Positions 33,671 through 42,862 of a stretch of 64,000 nucleotides of DNA are shown here, piece after piece. The stretch is taken from contig DASWNW010000040.1 of NCBI GenBank assembly GCA_036399015.1, positions 1 to 64,000 on the forward strand. The letters run 5' to 3'. Origin of the DNA: QHVT01 sp036399015 (GTDB taxonomy: Bacteria; Acidobacteriota; Thermoanaerobaculia; Gp7-AA8). The notes under the pieces were generated by a model. It saw nothing but the letters and a program-made list of their open reading frames with translations, was not told where the DNA came from and ran no database searches. A program made the position numbers and the translations under genes. How positions within the stretch are numbered: the stretch's first letter is position 1; every line of letters begins with the position of its first letter.

Positions 33671-34456
33671 TCAGCGGAGGCCGACGGCGCTGTAGTAGCC
33701 GCCGCGGCCGTCTTCGATCATGGCGTCGCGTTCCGCGGCGCCGAGCAGGGAGGGCGTGGGGTGGGACTGCATCTGGATCGTGCCGCGCGCGAGGAGGCCG
33801 AGGAGGGCGCGGTCGAAGGACGGCTTGTCGCGGTACGACGCGGCGAGCGCCGTGCGCAGGTGGGGCAGGTAGACGAGCGCCCCTTCCGGCGCGAGCTCGC
33901 GAATCGCGGCGACGACCGGATCGGCGGCCTGCGCCGTGCCGCCGCCGAGGAGCTCGCGCAGCGCCTGCCGGGCGGCGTCTTCGCCGATGCCGAGCTTCTT
34001 CGCCGAGGCGAGCAGGCGCGCGAGCTCCGGGCGGAGCAGCGCGGCGGGAGTGGGCGGCTGGACGCCGTAGCGGATGACGCGCTGCTGTTTCGGGTACGCG
34101 TGCAGCTCGCCGCTCTCCACCAGCTCGCGGATCGCCTCGCGGACGCGCGTGGCGGAGGTGCGCAGTTGCTTCGCGAGCTCCGCGGTGGTGCGCGCCTCGT
34201 CGCCGGTGATGCGGAGGATGCGCTCGTGCAATGTGCGGTCGGGTTGCGCGCTGTAGCGGCGTCCGCTGCGGAAGATGCGCTTCGCGTCGGCGAGCGCGGA
34301 GACGACTCCCGCCAGCGCCTTCGCGGCGGGCCGCAGCGCCTTCGGCATGGCGCGATGGATGTCGGTGACGGTGACCGGCCGCCCCTCCGCCGTCATGACG
34401 TCGAGGACGAGCGTCTCCAGCTCCGCCGCTGACACCTCGGGTTTCGGAATGGCCAT
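33671..34456 (-). CDS. Multi-winged-helix DNA-binding protein, first gene of the nuclease-FtsK cassette
   Basis: A 261-residue protein made of several small helical modules. At least two look like winged helices: about 8-70 (VTVTDIHRAMPKALRPAAKALAG) and about 80-140 (TTAELAKQLRTSATRVREAI, followed by a wing with YPKQQRVIRYGV). The ATG at 34456 is used; a TTG at 34501 would add 15 unsupported residues. The stop lies 13 nt before the ATPase start, with GGAG between. It may supply DNA specificity to the motor or regulate the cassette. Confidence 0.78.
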   Translation of the reverse strand: MAIPKPEVSAAELETLVLDVMTAEGRPVTVTDIHRAMPKALRPAAKALAGVVSALADAKRIFRSGRRYSAQPDRTLHERILRITGDEARTTAELAKQLRTSATRVREAIRELVESGELHAYPKQQRVIRYGVQPPTPAALLRPELARLLASAKKLGIGEDAARQALRELLGGGTAQAADPVVAAIRELAPEGALVYLPHLRTALAASYRDKPSFDRALLGLLARGTIQMQSHPTPSLLGAAERDAMIEDGRGGYYSAVGLR

Positions 34457-34575
34457 GGAAGCGAGGGGCGGAAGTGTAGTGCGATGTCCGGAGGTCCGCA
34501 ATTCAGTAGAGGAGACACCGTTCGGCGGCGCAGGTGGCGCGAAATCGCGTAAGGTTTCCCCCTGTTGCCAGACGC

Positions 34576-35034
34576 ATGCGACTCCTCCCGCTTCTCGCCG
34601 CCCTCCTCGTCGCCGGAGGCTGCACCGTGAACGGTGCCGCCACGGACAGCGGCACCGCCGCCGGGACCGCCGGTCCGGTGACGTTCCGCACCGTTGCCCA
34701 AGGCGGCTACGCCGCGAACACCGAGGCCACGGCCGTCGCCGCGTTCGACGCGGAGACGTACCGCGCGAAGTGGGACTCGTTGATCGGCAACGGCGAGCCG
34801 CCGGCGATCGACTTCGCGTCCGAGGCGGCCGTCTTCCTCTTCGGCGGTCAGCGCCCGAGCGGCGGCTTCGTGTACGAGGTCCGGGGCGTGACGGTCGACG
34901 GCGACATGCTCGTGGTCGATGGAGGGGTGAAGGGGCCGCCGGCGAAGTCGGCCGTGACGATGGCGCTCACCTCCCCCCACGCCGTGATCGCGGTGAACAG
35001 CCGCGCGTTCAAGAGCGTCCGCGTCGCGCCATGA
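34576..35034 (+). CDS. PrcB-C-domain lipoprotein
   Basis: A 152-residue protein with a lipoprotein signal: RLLPLLAALLVAGG then Cys16, a good lipobox. After an Ala/Thr/Gly linker, the C-terminal half (about 75-150) matches the PrcB C-terminal domain pattern: DFASEAAVFLFGGQRPSGGF, an edge strand, then LTSPHAVIAV. PrcB is a component of the Treponema dentilisin complex, but the domain is widespread and its function is mostly unknown. The start at 34576 was chosen for the lipobox. It is divergent from the winged-helix gene and overlaps the next gene by ATGA. Confidence 0.85.
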   Translation: MRLLPLLAALLVAGGCTVNGAATDSGTAAGTAGPVTFRTVAQGGYAANTEATAVAAFDAETYRAKWDSLIGNGEPPAIDFASEAAVFLFGGQRPSGGFVYEVRGVTVDGDMLVVDGGVKGPPAKSAVTMALTSPHAVIAVNSRAFKSVRVAP

Positions 35035-35909
35035 GGCGCCGGCGTCCCGTCCGCGGCGAGCTGCTGAAGGAGCGGCTCGATACCCTCGTCGCGACGTTCG
35101 ACGTCTCCACGATCTCCCCCGACCCGCTGGAGCTCGTGCTCCGCTTCGACGACCCGCTCGACCAGGAGGTGGCCGGCCTCGTCGCCGCCGCCTTCGCCTA
35201 CGGCCGCGCCGAGACCATCGTCGCGAACATCGGGGTCGTCCTCGCGCGCATGATCCCGTCGCCCTACCGCTACCTGCAGACGTTCGACGCCAAAGAGGCG
35301 ACCAAACGTTTCGCCGGCTTCGCCCACCGCTTCCACAAAACGCCCGACCTGGTCGCCTTCCTCGCCCGCCTGGCAGCCGTCATCCAACACCACAACTCCC
35401 TCGGAGCATTGTTCAAAGCCTGCTACGACGAAGCAGATCCCGACATCGCCCCCACCCTCACCCGCTTCGTCACCCAGATCCGAGGAACCGAGGAACCCCG
35501 AGGAACCCGAGGAACCCGGTCCACCCTCCTCCAATACCTCCTCACCTCCCCCGAAGACGGCTCCGCCTGCAAGCGCATGAACCTCTACCTGCGCTGGATG
35601 GTCCGCCGCACGGCGCCGGATCTCGGCCTCTGGACGTTCGTCGATCCGGCGAAGCTGGTGATGCCGGTCGACACGCACATCCACCGCATCGCCACCTTCC
35701 TCGGATTGAACGAGCGCAAGTCGGCCGACTGGAAGGCCGCCCGCGCGCTGACCGACCGCCTCGCCGCGTTCGACGCCGCCGACCCGGTCCGCTACGACTT
35801 TGCCCTCTGCCGCCTCGGCATCCTCGACCTCTGCAGCAGGAAACAGAGGAAGGAAAACTGCGACGTCTGTCTCCTCAAACAGGTGTGCCGGTTCCCTGTG
35901 ATGGCGTGA
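35031..35909 (+). CDS. TIGR02757/DUF2400 family protein, endonuclease III-like fold, with repeat insertion
   Basis: A 292-residue protein of the DUF2400 family. MPVDTHIHRIATFLGL resembles the conserved PVDTHV helix of endonuclease III-type glycosylases. The C-terminus has four cysteines, C-x8-C-x2-C-x5-C (DLCSRK...NCDVCLLKQVC), comparable with the endonuclease III [4Fe-4S] loop. Function in the family is not established. Residues about 151-163 (RGTEEPRGTRGTR) are translated family-A repeat units, inserted where the family normally continues from helix to helix. Confidence 0.85.
   Translation: MRRRRPVRGELLKERLDTLVATFDVSTISPDPLELVLRFDDPLDQEVAGLVAAAFAYGRAETIVANIGVVLARMIPSPYRYLQTFDAKEATKRFAGFAHRFHKTPDLVAFLARLAAVIQHHNSLGALFKACYDEADPDIAPTLTRFVTQIRGTEEPRGTRGTRSTLLQYLLTSPEDGSACKRMNLYLRWMVRRTAPDLGLWTFVDPAKLVMPVDTHIHRIATFLGLNERKSADWKAARALTDRLAAFDAADPVRYDFALCRLGILDLCSRKQRKENCDVCLLKQVCRFPVMA
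35481..35519. repeat. Single-arm tandem repeat in frame inside the DUF2400 gene (family A, copy 4)
   Basis: Four CGAGGAACC-type units in direct order, with no opposing arm. This is the same unit as in the inverted copies at 23949, 30745 and 31579. The insertion keeps the reading frame. Confidence 0.88.
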
Positions 35910-35911
35910 AG

Positions 35912-36012
35912 CGTTGCCGGTTGCCAGTGACCAGTTGCCAGCGAACCTGGCGTTTTTCCGCGCGGCGCCGGGGCAACGGGCAACCGGCAACCGGCAACTG
36001 CCACCGGCAACC
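35912..36012. repeat. Inverted tandem repeat, 7-bp unit (family B, copy 1)
   Basis: Units GTTGCCG/GTTGCCA repeat every 7 bp at 35912-35941. Reverse-complement units (GGCAACC and variants) lie at 35971-36012. It begins directly after the DUF2400 stop, in the 231-nt gap before the sensor-kinase gene, and could end upstream transcription. The rest of the gap (36013-36140) shows nothing recognisable. Confidence 0.82.
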
Positions 36013-36140
36013 AACTCCAAAAAACCGCTGGCCAAATCCAACGCATTGGAGTCCGGCGGAGCGCATTCGAAAATCCGGCGGGCGATTCAACGTTTCGAAT
36101 CAACGGCTTAGCTGCACATTCCCCGCGGCACTGGCATTGA

Positions 36141-38915
36141 ATGCTGACCGCCCCGGCTATGCGTAAGTCGGTCCTGGTGAATGCCCTGATCGCCATTCTC
36201 ACGATGGGAGTGGTGCTCGGTGCGTTCGTCTCGTTCCAGCGCAAGCGCTCCTCGTTCGAGCGGATCGACTTCACCTTCAGCCGCAGCAACGGCCTGATCG
36301 TGGTGCGGTCGGTCGACCCGGGCAGCGGCGCGGAGGCGGCCGGCCTGCGCGCCGGCGACGAGATCTGGATGATCGCCGGGACGCCGACGTCCGAGGTGGA
36401 GGGGCTGCAGAAGACCCTCCGGCGGATCGGCCACAGCGTGCCGATGATCATCGCGCGCAACGGCCAGCCGGCGACCGTCGACTACACGCCGCCCGAGCTG
36501 AAGGTCGACTATCCCTATCTCATCCTCAGCTTCATCGGCTTCCTCTATCTGGCCATCGGCCTCTTCACCCTCTTTCGAGAGGGGACCGGCGACAGCCGGC
36601 TCTTCTACTTCGTCACGCTCCTCTCTTTCATCGTCTACGTCTACACGCCGGCGGGCGACATCGACTGGAGCTTCAAGACGCTGCAATTGACGGAGGAGCT
36701 CGCGCGGATCTTCCTCCCGCCGCTCGCTTTCAACTTCTTCCTGCTCTTCCCGCGGCCGATCCTGCGCGACCGGAAGTGGATCGCCTGGATGTACATCCCG
36801 CCGGTGCTGCTCGCGGCGTGGGTGATCAACATCCTGGTGTTCAACAACGCCATCCCGGTCAGCGGCGCGCACCGCTCGCTCGAGGTCATCAACTGGTGGG
36901 AGATGGCCCACTTCGGCCTCTACTTCACGCTGGCGCTGCTCGCGCTCGGGTTCACCTACCGGCAGGCGGCGGCGATCGGGAAGAAGCAGATCAAGTGGAT
37001 CTACCTCGGCCTCTCGCTCGGCTTCCTGCCGTTCCTGGCGATGTACATCGTCCCCTACCTGATGAACGGCGTGGTGCAGCCGGCGTGGGCGACGGTGTCG
37101 ATCCTGCCGCTTGCGCTGATCCCGCTGGCGTTCGCGGTCTCGATCCTCAAGTACAAGCTGTGGGACGTCGAGGTAGTGATCAAGGAGGTCATGGCGTACT
37201 CGGTGACCTTCGTCTTCGGCATGATCGCCTTCTCGACGGTGAACCTGCTGCTCTCGCGCGTGATCGAGGAGCGCTCGGCGATGGAGCGGAACTTCCTCGC
37301 CTTCACCTCGGGGCTGCTCATCGCCGGCGTGCTGATCCCGGTCAAGGGACGCATCGAGTCGATGCTGGAGATGATCCTCTACCGCGAGAGCTACCGCCAT
37401 CGCCGGACGATGACGGACTTCGCGCAGGAGCTGGCGACCTTCCACGACGTGCACGAGCTGATCGCGATGATGCGCGAGCGCCTCCGCGCCACGCTGCACA
37501 TCGAGCGGATGAACCTCTACATGCGCGACGGCGCGACGCTGCTGATCTACGACCCGGAGGGGAACATCCCGCGCCGCGCGTCGCTCGAGGATCTCGGCAA
37601 CATCCCCAAGGACGGCCCGGTCGTCCTCAGCACGCCGCGTCTGCCGGACGAGAGCGACGTGCCGTGGAAGCTGCTCGGCGCCGGCTACCGCTACATCTTC
37701 CCGCTGCGCAACCGCGGCGAGTTGCAGGGCCTGCTCCTCCTCGGCACGCGCCGCGGCGAAGAGCCGCTCTCGCGCGACGACCTCCATCTCATCGGCACGC
37801 TCACCGCGCCGGTGGCGCTGGCGATCGAGAACTCCCGCCTCTACGGCAAGCTGCGCCGGCAGCTCGACGAGATCCGCGCGCTCAAGGAGTACAACGAGAA
37901 CATCATCGAGTCGTCGCCGTCGGCGATCGCCGTCGTCTCGGGCGATGGGGTGGTGCTCACGGCCAATCACGCCTTCTGGCAGCTCGTCGGCGCCGATCAG
38001 TCGCACGAGTCGATCGAAGACCTCTTCCCGCCGTACGCCGAGCTGGCGGGCGAGCTGGCCGACGCGCGCGGCCGCACCCTCTCCACCCACTTCATCAACA
38101 AGCAGGGGGTGGAGAAGGAAGTGACGGTCACGGCCAGCCCGCTGACCGCCGGCGACCTGGCGGACGGGACGAAGGTGCTGGTCATCGGCGACGTCAGCGA
38201 CCGCGTCCGCCTCGAGCGGGAGCTGCAGGACAAGGAGCGCCTGGCCTCCCTCGGCCTCCTCGCCGCCGGCGTGGCGCACGAGGTCAACACCCCGCTCACC
38301 GGCATCTCCTCGTACGCACAGCTCCTCCTCGCCGAGACGCCGGAGGACGACCCGAAGTACCGGCTGCTGAAGAAGATGGAGCAGCAGACGTTCCGGGCCT
38401 CGAATCTCGTCAACAACCTTCTCGACCTCATCGCCAACCGCCCCCGCTCGCGCGAGCTGGTGGCGGTCGACGAGCTGGTGCGCAACACCGTCGCGCTGCA
38501 CGAGGAGCTGCTTTACGCCAAGGACATCCGCGTCCACTGCGACGTCACCCCGCTGCGCGTGCGGGGGAACTTCCACGACCTGCAGCAGGTTCTCACCAAC
38601 ATCCTCCTCAACGCCCGCGATGCGGTGCCGGCGGGCGGCAACATCTGGATCAAGGCCTCAGGCGAGAACGACCGCGTCGTCATCCGCGTCCGCGACGACG
38701 GCAAGGGCATCCCGCCGGAGATCATCGGCCGGATCTTCGACCCGCTCGTCACGACGAAGCGCGGCCAGGGGGGGACGGGACTCGGCCTGGCCATCAGCCG
38801 TAGACTGATCCATGCGTGCGACGGCGAGATCACCGTCGAGAGCGCGCCGGGGCAAGGCTCCGAGTTCACGGTTACGTTGCCCACGGTCGAGAAAATGGCA
38901 GTCAGTATTCAGTGA
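36141..38915 (+). CDS. PDZ-containing polytopic membrane sensor histidine kinase
   Basis: A 924-residue kinase. An N-terminal membrane helix (7-28) is followed by a PDZ-like domain (about 35-110, GLIVVRSVDPGSGAEAAGLRAGD). Roughly seven to nine membrane helices (about 120-370), a GAF domain (about 420-555), PAS (about 580-680), HisKA with His713 in GVAHEVNTPL, and HATPase with DDGKGIPPE and GGTGLGLAIS follow. The periplasmic PDZ suggests sensing of protein C-termini or misfolded envelope proteins. The response-regulator gene starts 4 nt after the stop. The start may be 36141 or the second ATG at 36159. Confidence 0.93.
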   Translation: MLTAPAMRKSVLVNALIAILTMGVVLGAFVSFQRKRSSFERIDFTFSRSNGLIVVRSVDPGSGAEAAGLRAGDEIWMIAGTPTSEVEGLQKTLRRIGHSVPMIIARNGQPATVDYTPPELKVDYPYLILSFIGFLYLAIGLFTLFREGTGDSRLFYFVTLLSFIVYVYTPAGDIDWSFKTLQLTEELARIFLPPLAFNFFLLFPRPILRDRKWIAWMYIPPVLLAAWVINILVFNNAIPVSGAHRSLEVINWWEMAHFGLYFTLALLALGFTYRQAAAIGKKQIKWIYLGLSLGFLPFLAMYIVPYLMNGVVQPAWATVSILPLALIPLAFAVSILKYKLWDVEVVIKEVMAYSVTFVFGMIAFSTVNLLLSRVIEERSAMERNFLAFTSGLLIAGVLIPVKGRIESMLEMILYRESYRHRRTMTDFAQELATFHDVHELIAMMRERLRATLHIERMNLYMRDGATLLIYDPEGNIPRRASLEDLGNIPKDGPVVLSTPRLPDESDVPWKLLGAGYRYIFPLRNRGELQGLLLLGTRRGEEPLSRDDLHLIGTLTAPVALAIENSRLYGKLRRQLDEIRALKEYNENIIESSPSAIAVVSGDGVVLTANHAFWQLVGADQSHESIEDLFPPYAELAGELADARGRTLSTHFINKQGVEKEVTVTASPLTAGDLADGTKVLVIGDVSDRVRLERELQDKERLASLGLLAAGVAHEVNTPLTGISSYAQLLLAETPEDDPKYRLLKKMEQQTFRASNLVNNLLDLIANRPRSRELVAVDELVRNTVALHEELLYAKDIRVHCDVTPLRVRGNFHDLQQVLTNILLNARDAVPAGGNIWIKASGENDRVVIRVRDDGKGIPPEIIGRIFDPLVTTKRGQGGTGLGLAISRRLIHACDGEITVESAPGQGSEFTVTLPTVEKMAVSIQ

Positions 38916-38919
38916 ACGC

Positions 38920-40326
38920 ATGCGCATCCTCATTGTCGACGACGAAGAAGTCCTGAGAGACGTCCTGGACGTCATGCTCCGGCGCGAGGGCTTCGAGATC
39001 CTCACCGCCGCGAGCGGCGAGGAGGCGCTGAACGTCCTCGAGACCGAGGAAGTCGACCTGGTCATCCTCGACGTCATGCTGCCCGGCATCAGCGGCATCG
39101 ACACGCTGCGGGCGATGCGCATCTCCAACCCGGCGCTGCCGGTGATCGTCATCACCGCCTTCTCCTCCATCGACGGCGCGATCGAGGCGATGAAGTTCGG
39201 CGCGTTCCACTACATCCCGAAGCCGTTCAAGAACGAGGAAGTCATCCTCACCGTGAACAAGGCGCTCGAGCAGCGGCGCCTCTCGCACGAGAACGAGCGG
39301 CTCAAGGCGGAGCTCTCCGACAAGTTCTCCTACGCGAACATCATCGGCAAGAGCGAGACGATGCGGAAGGTCTTCGACCTCATCAAGCTCGCCGCGCCGT
39401 CGCGCTCGAACATCCTCGTGATCGGCGAGTCAGGGACCGGCAAGGAGCTCGTGGCGAAGGCGATCCACCACGCCAGCCCCCGCGCGCGGAATGCGTTCGT
39501 GACCGTCAACTCCGGCTCGCTTCCGCCGGAGCTGCTCGAGTCCTCGCTGTTCGGCCACATGAAGGGCGCCTTCACCGGCGCGATCGCCACGAAGCGCGGG
39601 CTCTTCGAGGTCGCCGACGGCGGCTCGATCTTCCTCGACGAGATCGGCAACATCAATCTCGAGACGCAGGCGAAGCTCCTCCGCGTGATCCAGGAGAAGG
39701 AGTTCATGCGCCTCGGCTCGGTCGACACCGTCCGCGTCGACGTGCGCATCATCGCCGCCACGAACGCCGACCTGCAGAAGCTCATGGCGGAGTCCCGGTT
39801 CCGCGAGGACCTCTTCTACCGCCTCAACGTCATCACCGTGCAGCTTCCGCCGCTGCGCCGCCGCCGCGAGGACATCCCGCTCCTCATCCAGCACTTCCTG
39901 CAGAAGTACTCGGACGAGAACAAGCGGAAGGTGCGCGAGGTCACGGCCGACGCGATGCGCATCCTCATGGACCACCACTGGCCCGGCAACGTGCGCGAGC
40001 TGGAGAACACCATCGAGCGGGCGGTCGTGCTCTGCACCGGCGACCGGGTCACGCCGGAGCTGCTGCCCGACTACCTCCGCTTCCCGATGCGCACCGACCA
40101 GCCGGCGATGGTTGTCCCGCAGGACGGCATCTCGCTCAAGGACGCGGTCTCGAACTACGAGCGGGCGATGATCCTGCAGTCGCTGGAGCTCGCGAACGGC
40201 GTGCAGAAGCGCGCGGCCGAGCTCCTGCAGCTCAAGCCTTCGACGCTCAACGAGATGATGAAACGCCTCGGCATTCACGCCAAGTCGAACATCGTCGTCG
40301 AAGACGAAGTCGCCGTCGGCGACTAG
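38920..40326 (+). CDS. NtrC-type sigma-54-dependent response regulator
   Basis: A 468-residue regulator with a receiver domain (acidic pocket Asp7/Asp8, phospho-acceptor Asp51 in ILDVMLPG, Lys in KPFK), an AAA+ sigma-54 activation domain with GESGTGKEL Walker A and the GAFTGA loop contacting sigma-54, and a C-terminal Fis-type helix-turn-helix (about 425-455). It forms a two-component system with the kinase 4 nt upstream. Its targets need -24/-12 promoters; I did not find a convincing one nearby. Confidence 0.96.
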   Translation: MRILIVDDEEVLRDVLDVMLRREGFEILTAASGEEALNVLETEEVDLVILDVMLPGISGIDTLRAMRISNPALPVIVITAFSSIDGAIEAMKFGAFHYIPKPFKNEEVILTVNKALEQRRLSHENERLKAELSDKFSYANIIGKSETMRKVFDLIKLAAPSRSNILVIGESGTGKELVAKAIHHASPRARNAFVTVNSGSLPPELLESSLFGHMKGAFTGAIATKRGLFEVADGGSIFLDEIGNINLETQAKLLRVIQEKEFMRLGSVDTVRVDVRIIAATNADLQKLMAESRFREDLFYRLNVITVQLPPLRRRREDIPLLIQHFLQKYSDENKRKVREVTADAMRILMDHHWPGNVRELENTIERAVVLCTGDRVTPELLPDYLRFPMRTDQPAMVVPQDGISLKDAVSNYERAMILQSLELANGVQKRAAELLQLKPSTLNEMMKRLGIHAKSNIVVEDEVAVGD

Positions 40327-40351
40327 CGTTCCCCACGTACAATCTCGCCCC

Positions 40352-42862
40352 ATGATTCGTCGGAGTGCTCTCCTCGCCGCGCTCTTCGTCTGCTCGCTCG
40401 CCGCGTATGGTCAGAGCGATGTCCTCACCAACGCCTCCGCTTACCGGTTCACGCCCCACCACCGCATCGTCGACTACTTCAGAGAGCTCGATCGCACGTC
40501 CGAGCTCGTGACGGTGCGGCAGATCGGCGAGTCGTACGAGCAGCGGCCGCTGCTCCTCGCCACCATCGCCACGCCGCGGAACCACGCCCGTCTCGCCGCG
40601 ATCCGCGAGAACGCGCGGGCGCTCGCGAATGGCAGCGGCGACGCCGACACGCTCGTGCGCGACATGCCGGCGATCGTCTGGCTCGGGTTCGGCGTGCACG
40701 GCAACGAGTCGTCGTCGGCCGAGGCGGCGCTGCTCGTCGCGAACGCGCTGGTGAACGACGCCGAGGCGCGGCGGCTGCTCGACGACCTGGTGGTCATCAT
40801 CGACCCGCTCCAGAACCCCGACGGGCGGGAGCGCTACATCTCCTGGTATCACCGCACCGCCGGCAGGGTCCCGAACCAGAGCGCGCAGGCGTTCGAGCAT
40901 CAGGAGCCGTGGCCAGGCGGACGGTTCAATCACTACCTCATCGACATGAACCGCGACTGGGCGTGGCAGTCGCAGCAGGAGACGCAGGCGCGCGTCGCCG
41001 CGTACCGCGACTTCCCGCCGCAGGTCATCGTCGACTTTCACGAGATGAGCTCCGCGTCGAGCTACTTCTTCCCGCCCGACGCGAAGCCGCTCAACCTCAA
41101 CCTCCCGCGCGAGGTCGAGCAGTGGCTGGAGACCTTCGGCCGCGCGAACGCAGCGGAGTTCTCGAAGCGGAACTGGCCGTTCTTCGTCGGCGAGCGCTTC
41201 GACCTCTTCTATCCCGGTTACGGCGACTCCTGGCCCTCGCTCGTCGGCGCGATCGGCATGACGTACGAGGTCGCCGGCGGCGGGCGCGCCGGCACGATCA
41301 TCAAGCGCGACGACGACCAGGTGCTCCGGCTGGCCGACCGCGTCGACCGCCACTTCACGGCCGGCATGGCCACGCTGCGCACCGCGGCGCAGAACCGCGA
41401 GCAGCTCCTCCGCTACACCCATCGCGCCGCCCGCACGCAGATCGAGAACGGCAAGAACACCTACCTCCTCGCACCCGGCTCGCCGAACTTCACGGCGCTG
41501 GTGAACCTGCTGACGAAGCAGGGGATCCGTGTGGAGATGCTGGGCGCGCCGGCGACCATCCGCGCCACGCGCATCGACCGCGACGCGGCCGAGTCGCGCA
41601 CCTTCCCCGCCGGCACCGCCGTCGTCTCGACGCGGCAGGCGATGGGCGGGCTCGTGAACACGCTGCTCGAGAAGGCGCCCGCCTTCAGCGAAGGCTTCGT
41701 CGAGGCGCAGCGCGCGCGGGCGGAGAGCGACGAGGAGGACGAGTTCTACGACATCACCGCCTGGTCGCTGCCGCTGGCGATGAACGTGGAGGGCTGGGTG
41801 ACGCAGGCGCCGGTCTCCGGCACTGTCGCCTTCAGCGCGCCGGCGCCGGCGCCGTTCCGCCGCGCGGCGTACGGCTACATCGCCGATGGGAACGACCCGA
41901 ACATCTACCGTCTCGCGGGCGGCCTGCTGGCGAGCGACATTTCCTTCAGCGTCGTCGACAGCGAGATCCCGGTCGGCGACCGCACGTACGCGCGCGGCTC
42001 GATCATCGTCCTGAAAGGGAACAACGGCGAGGACCTGGAGGGGCGCCTGAGCGCGCTGGCCGGTCAGGTCGCCATCGCGGTCGCGCCGCTGGAGTCGGGC
42101 TGGATGGGCGGCACCGGCTTCGGGTCGGAGAAGATCCGTTTCGTCCGCGATCCGAAGATCGGCCTGGTCGGCGGTCCTGGAAGCGACGCGACGTCGTTCG
42201 GGATGCTCTGGTACACGCTCGACATCGACACCGCGATCCCGCACTCGACGCTCTCCGCCGAGGCGCTGCGCAACCTCGACCTCAGCGAGTACCGCGTACT
42301 CGTCTTCCCCGACGGCTCGTATGCCGAGCGCCTCACCAAGCGCGGCGTCGACAAGATCCGGCAGTGGGTGAACGACGGCGGCACGCTCGTGGCCGTGAAG
42401 GGTGCGCACAGCTTCCTGCGCGAGAAGGACGCCGAGATCTCGAAGCTGAAGACGTGGGAGCCGAAGAAGAGCGACGACAAGGATGCGCCGGCCGAGGAGC
42501 GGTACAACGACTTCCGCGTCCCGGGGTCGGCGTTCCGCACCACGATGAACGAGCGCTCCTACCTCACGTTCGGCCTCCCGCGCTCGCCGGCCGTGATGGT
42601 GGAGGGAACGGGGGCGTTCCTGCCGCTGCCCCGCCGCGTCGACAACATCCTCACCGTCGACGCGCGCGATCCGCTCATCTCCGGAATCGCCTGGCCGGAG
42701 AGCATCGAGCGGGTGAAGGGGTCGGTGTACGTCACGAGCGAGAAAGTCGGCCGCGGCCAGGTGGTCACGTTCGCCGACGATCCGCACTACCGCCTCTTCT
42801 GGCGCGGCACGCTGCCGCTGTTCCTGAACGCGGTGCTGTACGGTCCCAGCTTCCCGCGATGA
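40352..42862 (+). CDS. Secreted M14-family zinc carboxypeptidase
   Basis: An 836-residue protein with signal peptide (MIRRSALLAALFVCSLAAYGQ). The M14 zinc site is His116-x2-Glu119 (GVHGNESS) and His230 (VDFHEMSS); the substrate segment is DPLQNPDGRERY and MNRDWAW replaces the usual NRNF. The catalytic domain covers about 25-330. The C-terminal 450 residues are a family extension with a class I glutamine-amidotransferase-like outline (about 600-750). It likely trims peptides in the envelope. It starts 25 nt after the response regulator and overlaps the next gene by ATGA. Confidence 0.9.
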   Translation: MIRRSALLAALFVCSLAAYGQSDVLTNASAYRFTPHHRIVDYFRELDRTSELVTVRQIGESYEQRPLLLATIATPRNHARLAAIRENARALANGSGDADTLVRDMPAIVWLGFGVHGNESSSAEAALLVANALVNDAEARRLLDDLVVIIDPLQNPDGRERYISWYHRTAGRVPNQSAQAFEHQEPWPGGRFNHYLIDMNRDWAWQSQQETQARVAAYRDFPPQVIVDFHEMSSASSYFFPPDAKPLNLNLPREVEQWLETFGRANAAEFSKRNWPFFVGERFDLFYPGYGDSWPSLVGAIGMTYEVAGGGRAGTIIKRDDDQVLRLADRVDRHFTAGMATLRTAAQNREQLLRYTHRAARTQIENGKNTYLLAPGSPNFTALVNLLTKQGIRVEMLGAPATIRATRIDRDAAESRTFPAGTAVVSTRQAMGGLVNTLLEKAPAFSEGFVEAQRARAESDEEDEFYDITAWSLPLAMNVEGWVTQAPVSGTVAFSAPAPAPFRRAAYGYIADGNDPNIYRLAGGLLASDISFSVVDSEIPVGDRTYARGSIIVLKGNNGEDLEGRLSALAGQVAIAVAPLESGWMGGTGFGSEKIRFVRDPKIGLVGGPGSDATSFGMLWYTLDIDTAIPHSTLSAEALRNLDLSEYRVLVFPDGSYAERLTKRGVDKIRQWVNDGGTLVAVKGAHSFLREKDAEISKLKTWEPKKSDDKDAPAEERYNDFRVPGSAFRTTMNERSYLTFGLPRSPAVMVEGTGAFLPLPRRVDNILTVDARDPLISGIAWPESIERVKGSVYVTSEKVGRGQVVTFADDPHYRLFWRGTLPLFLNAVLYGPSFPR

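Noticed and set aside
36110..36145. Possible sigma-54 (-24/-12) promoter before the PDZ kinase, TGGCATTGAATGC
   Set aside because: The spacing between the GG and GC elements is two bases short, so it would not fit sigma-54.
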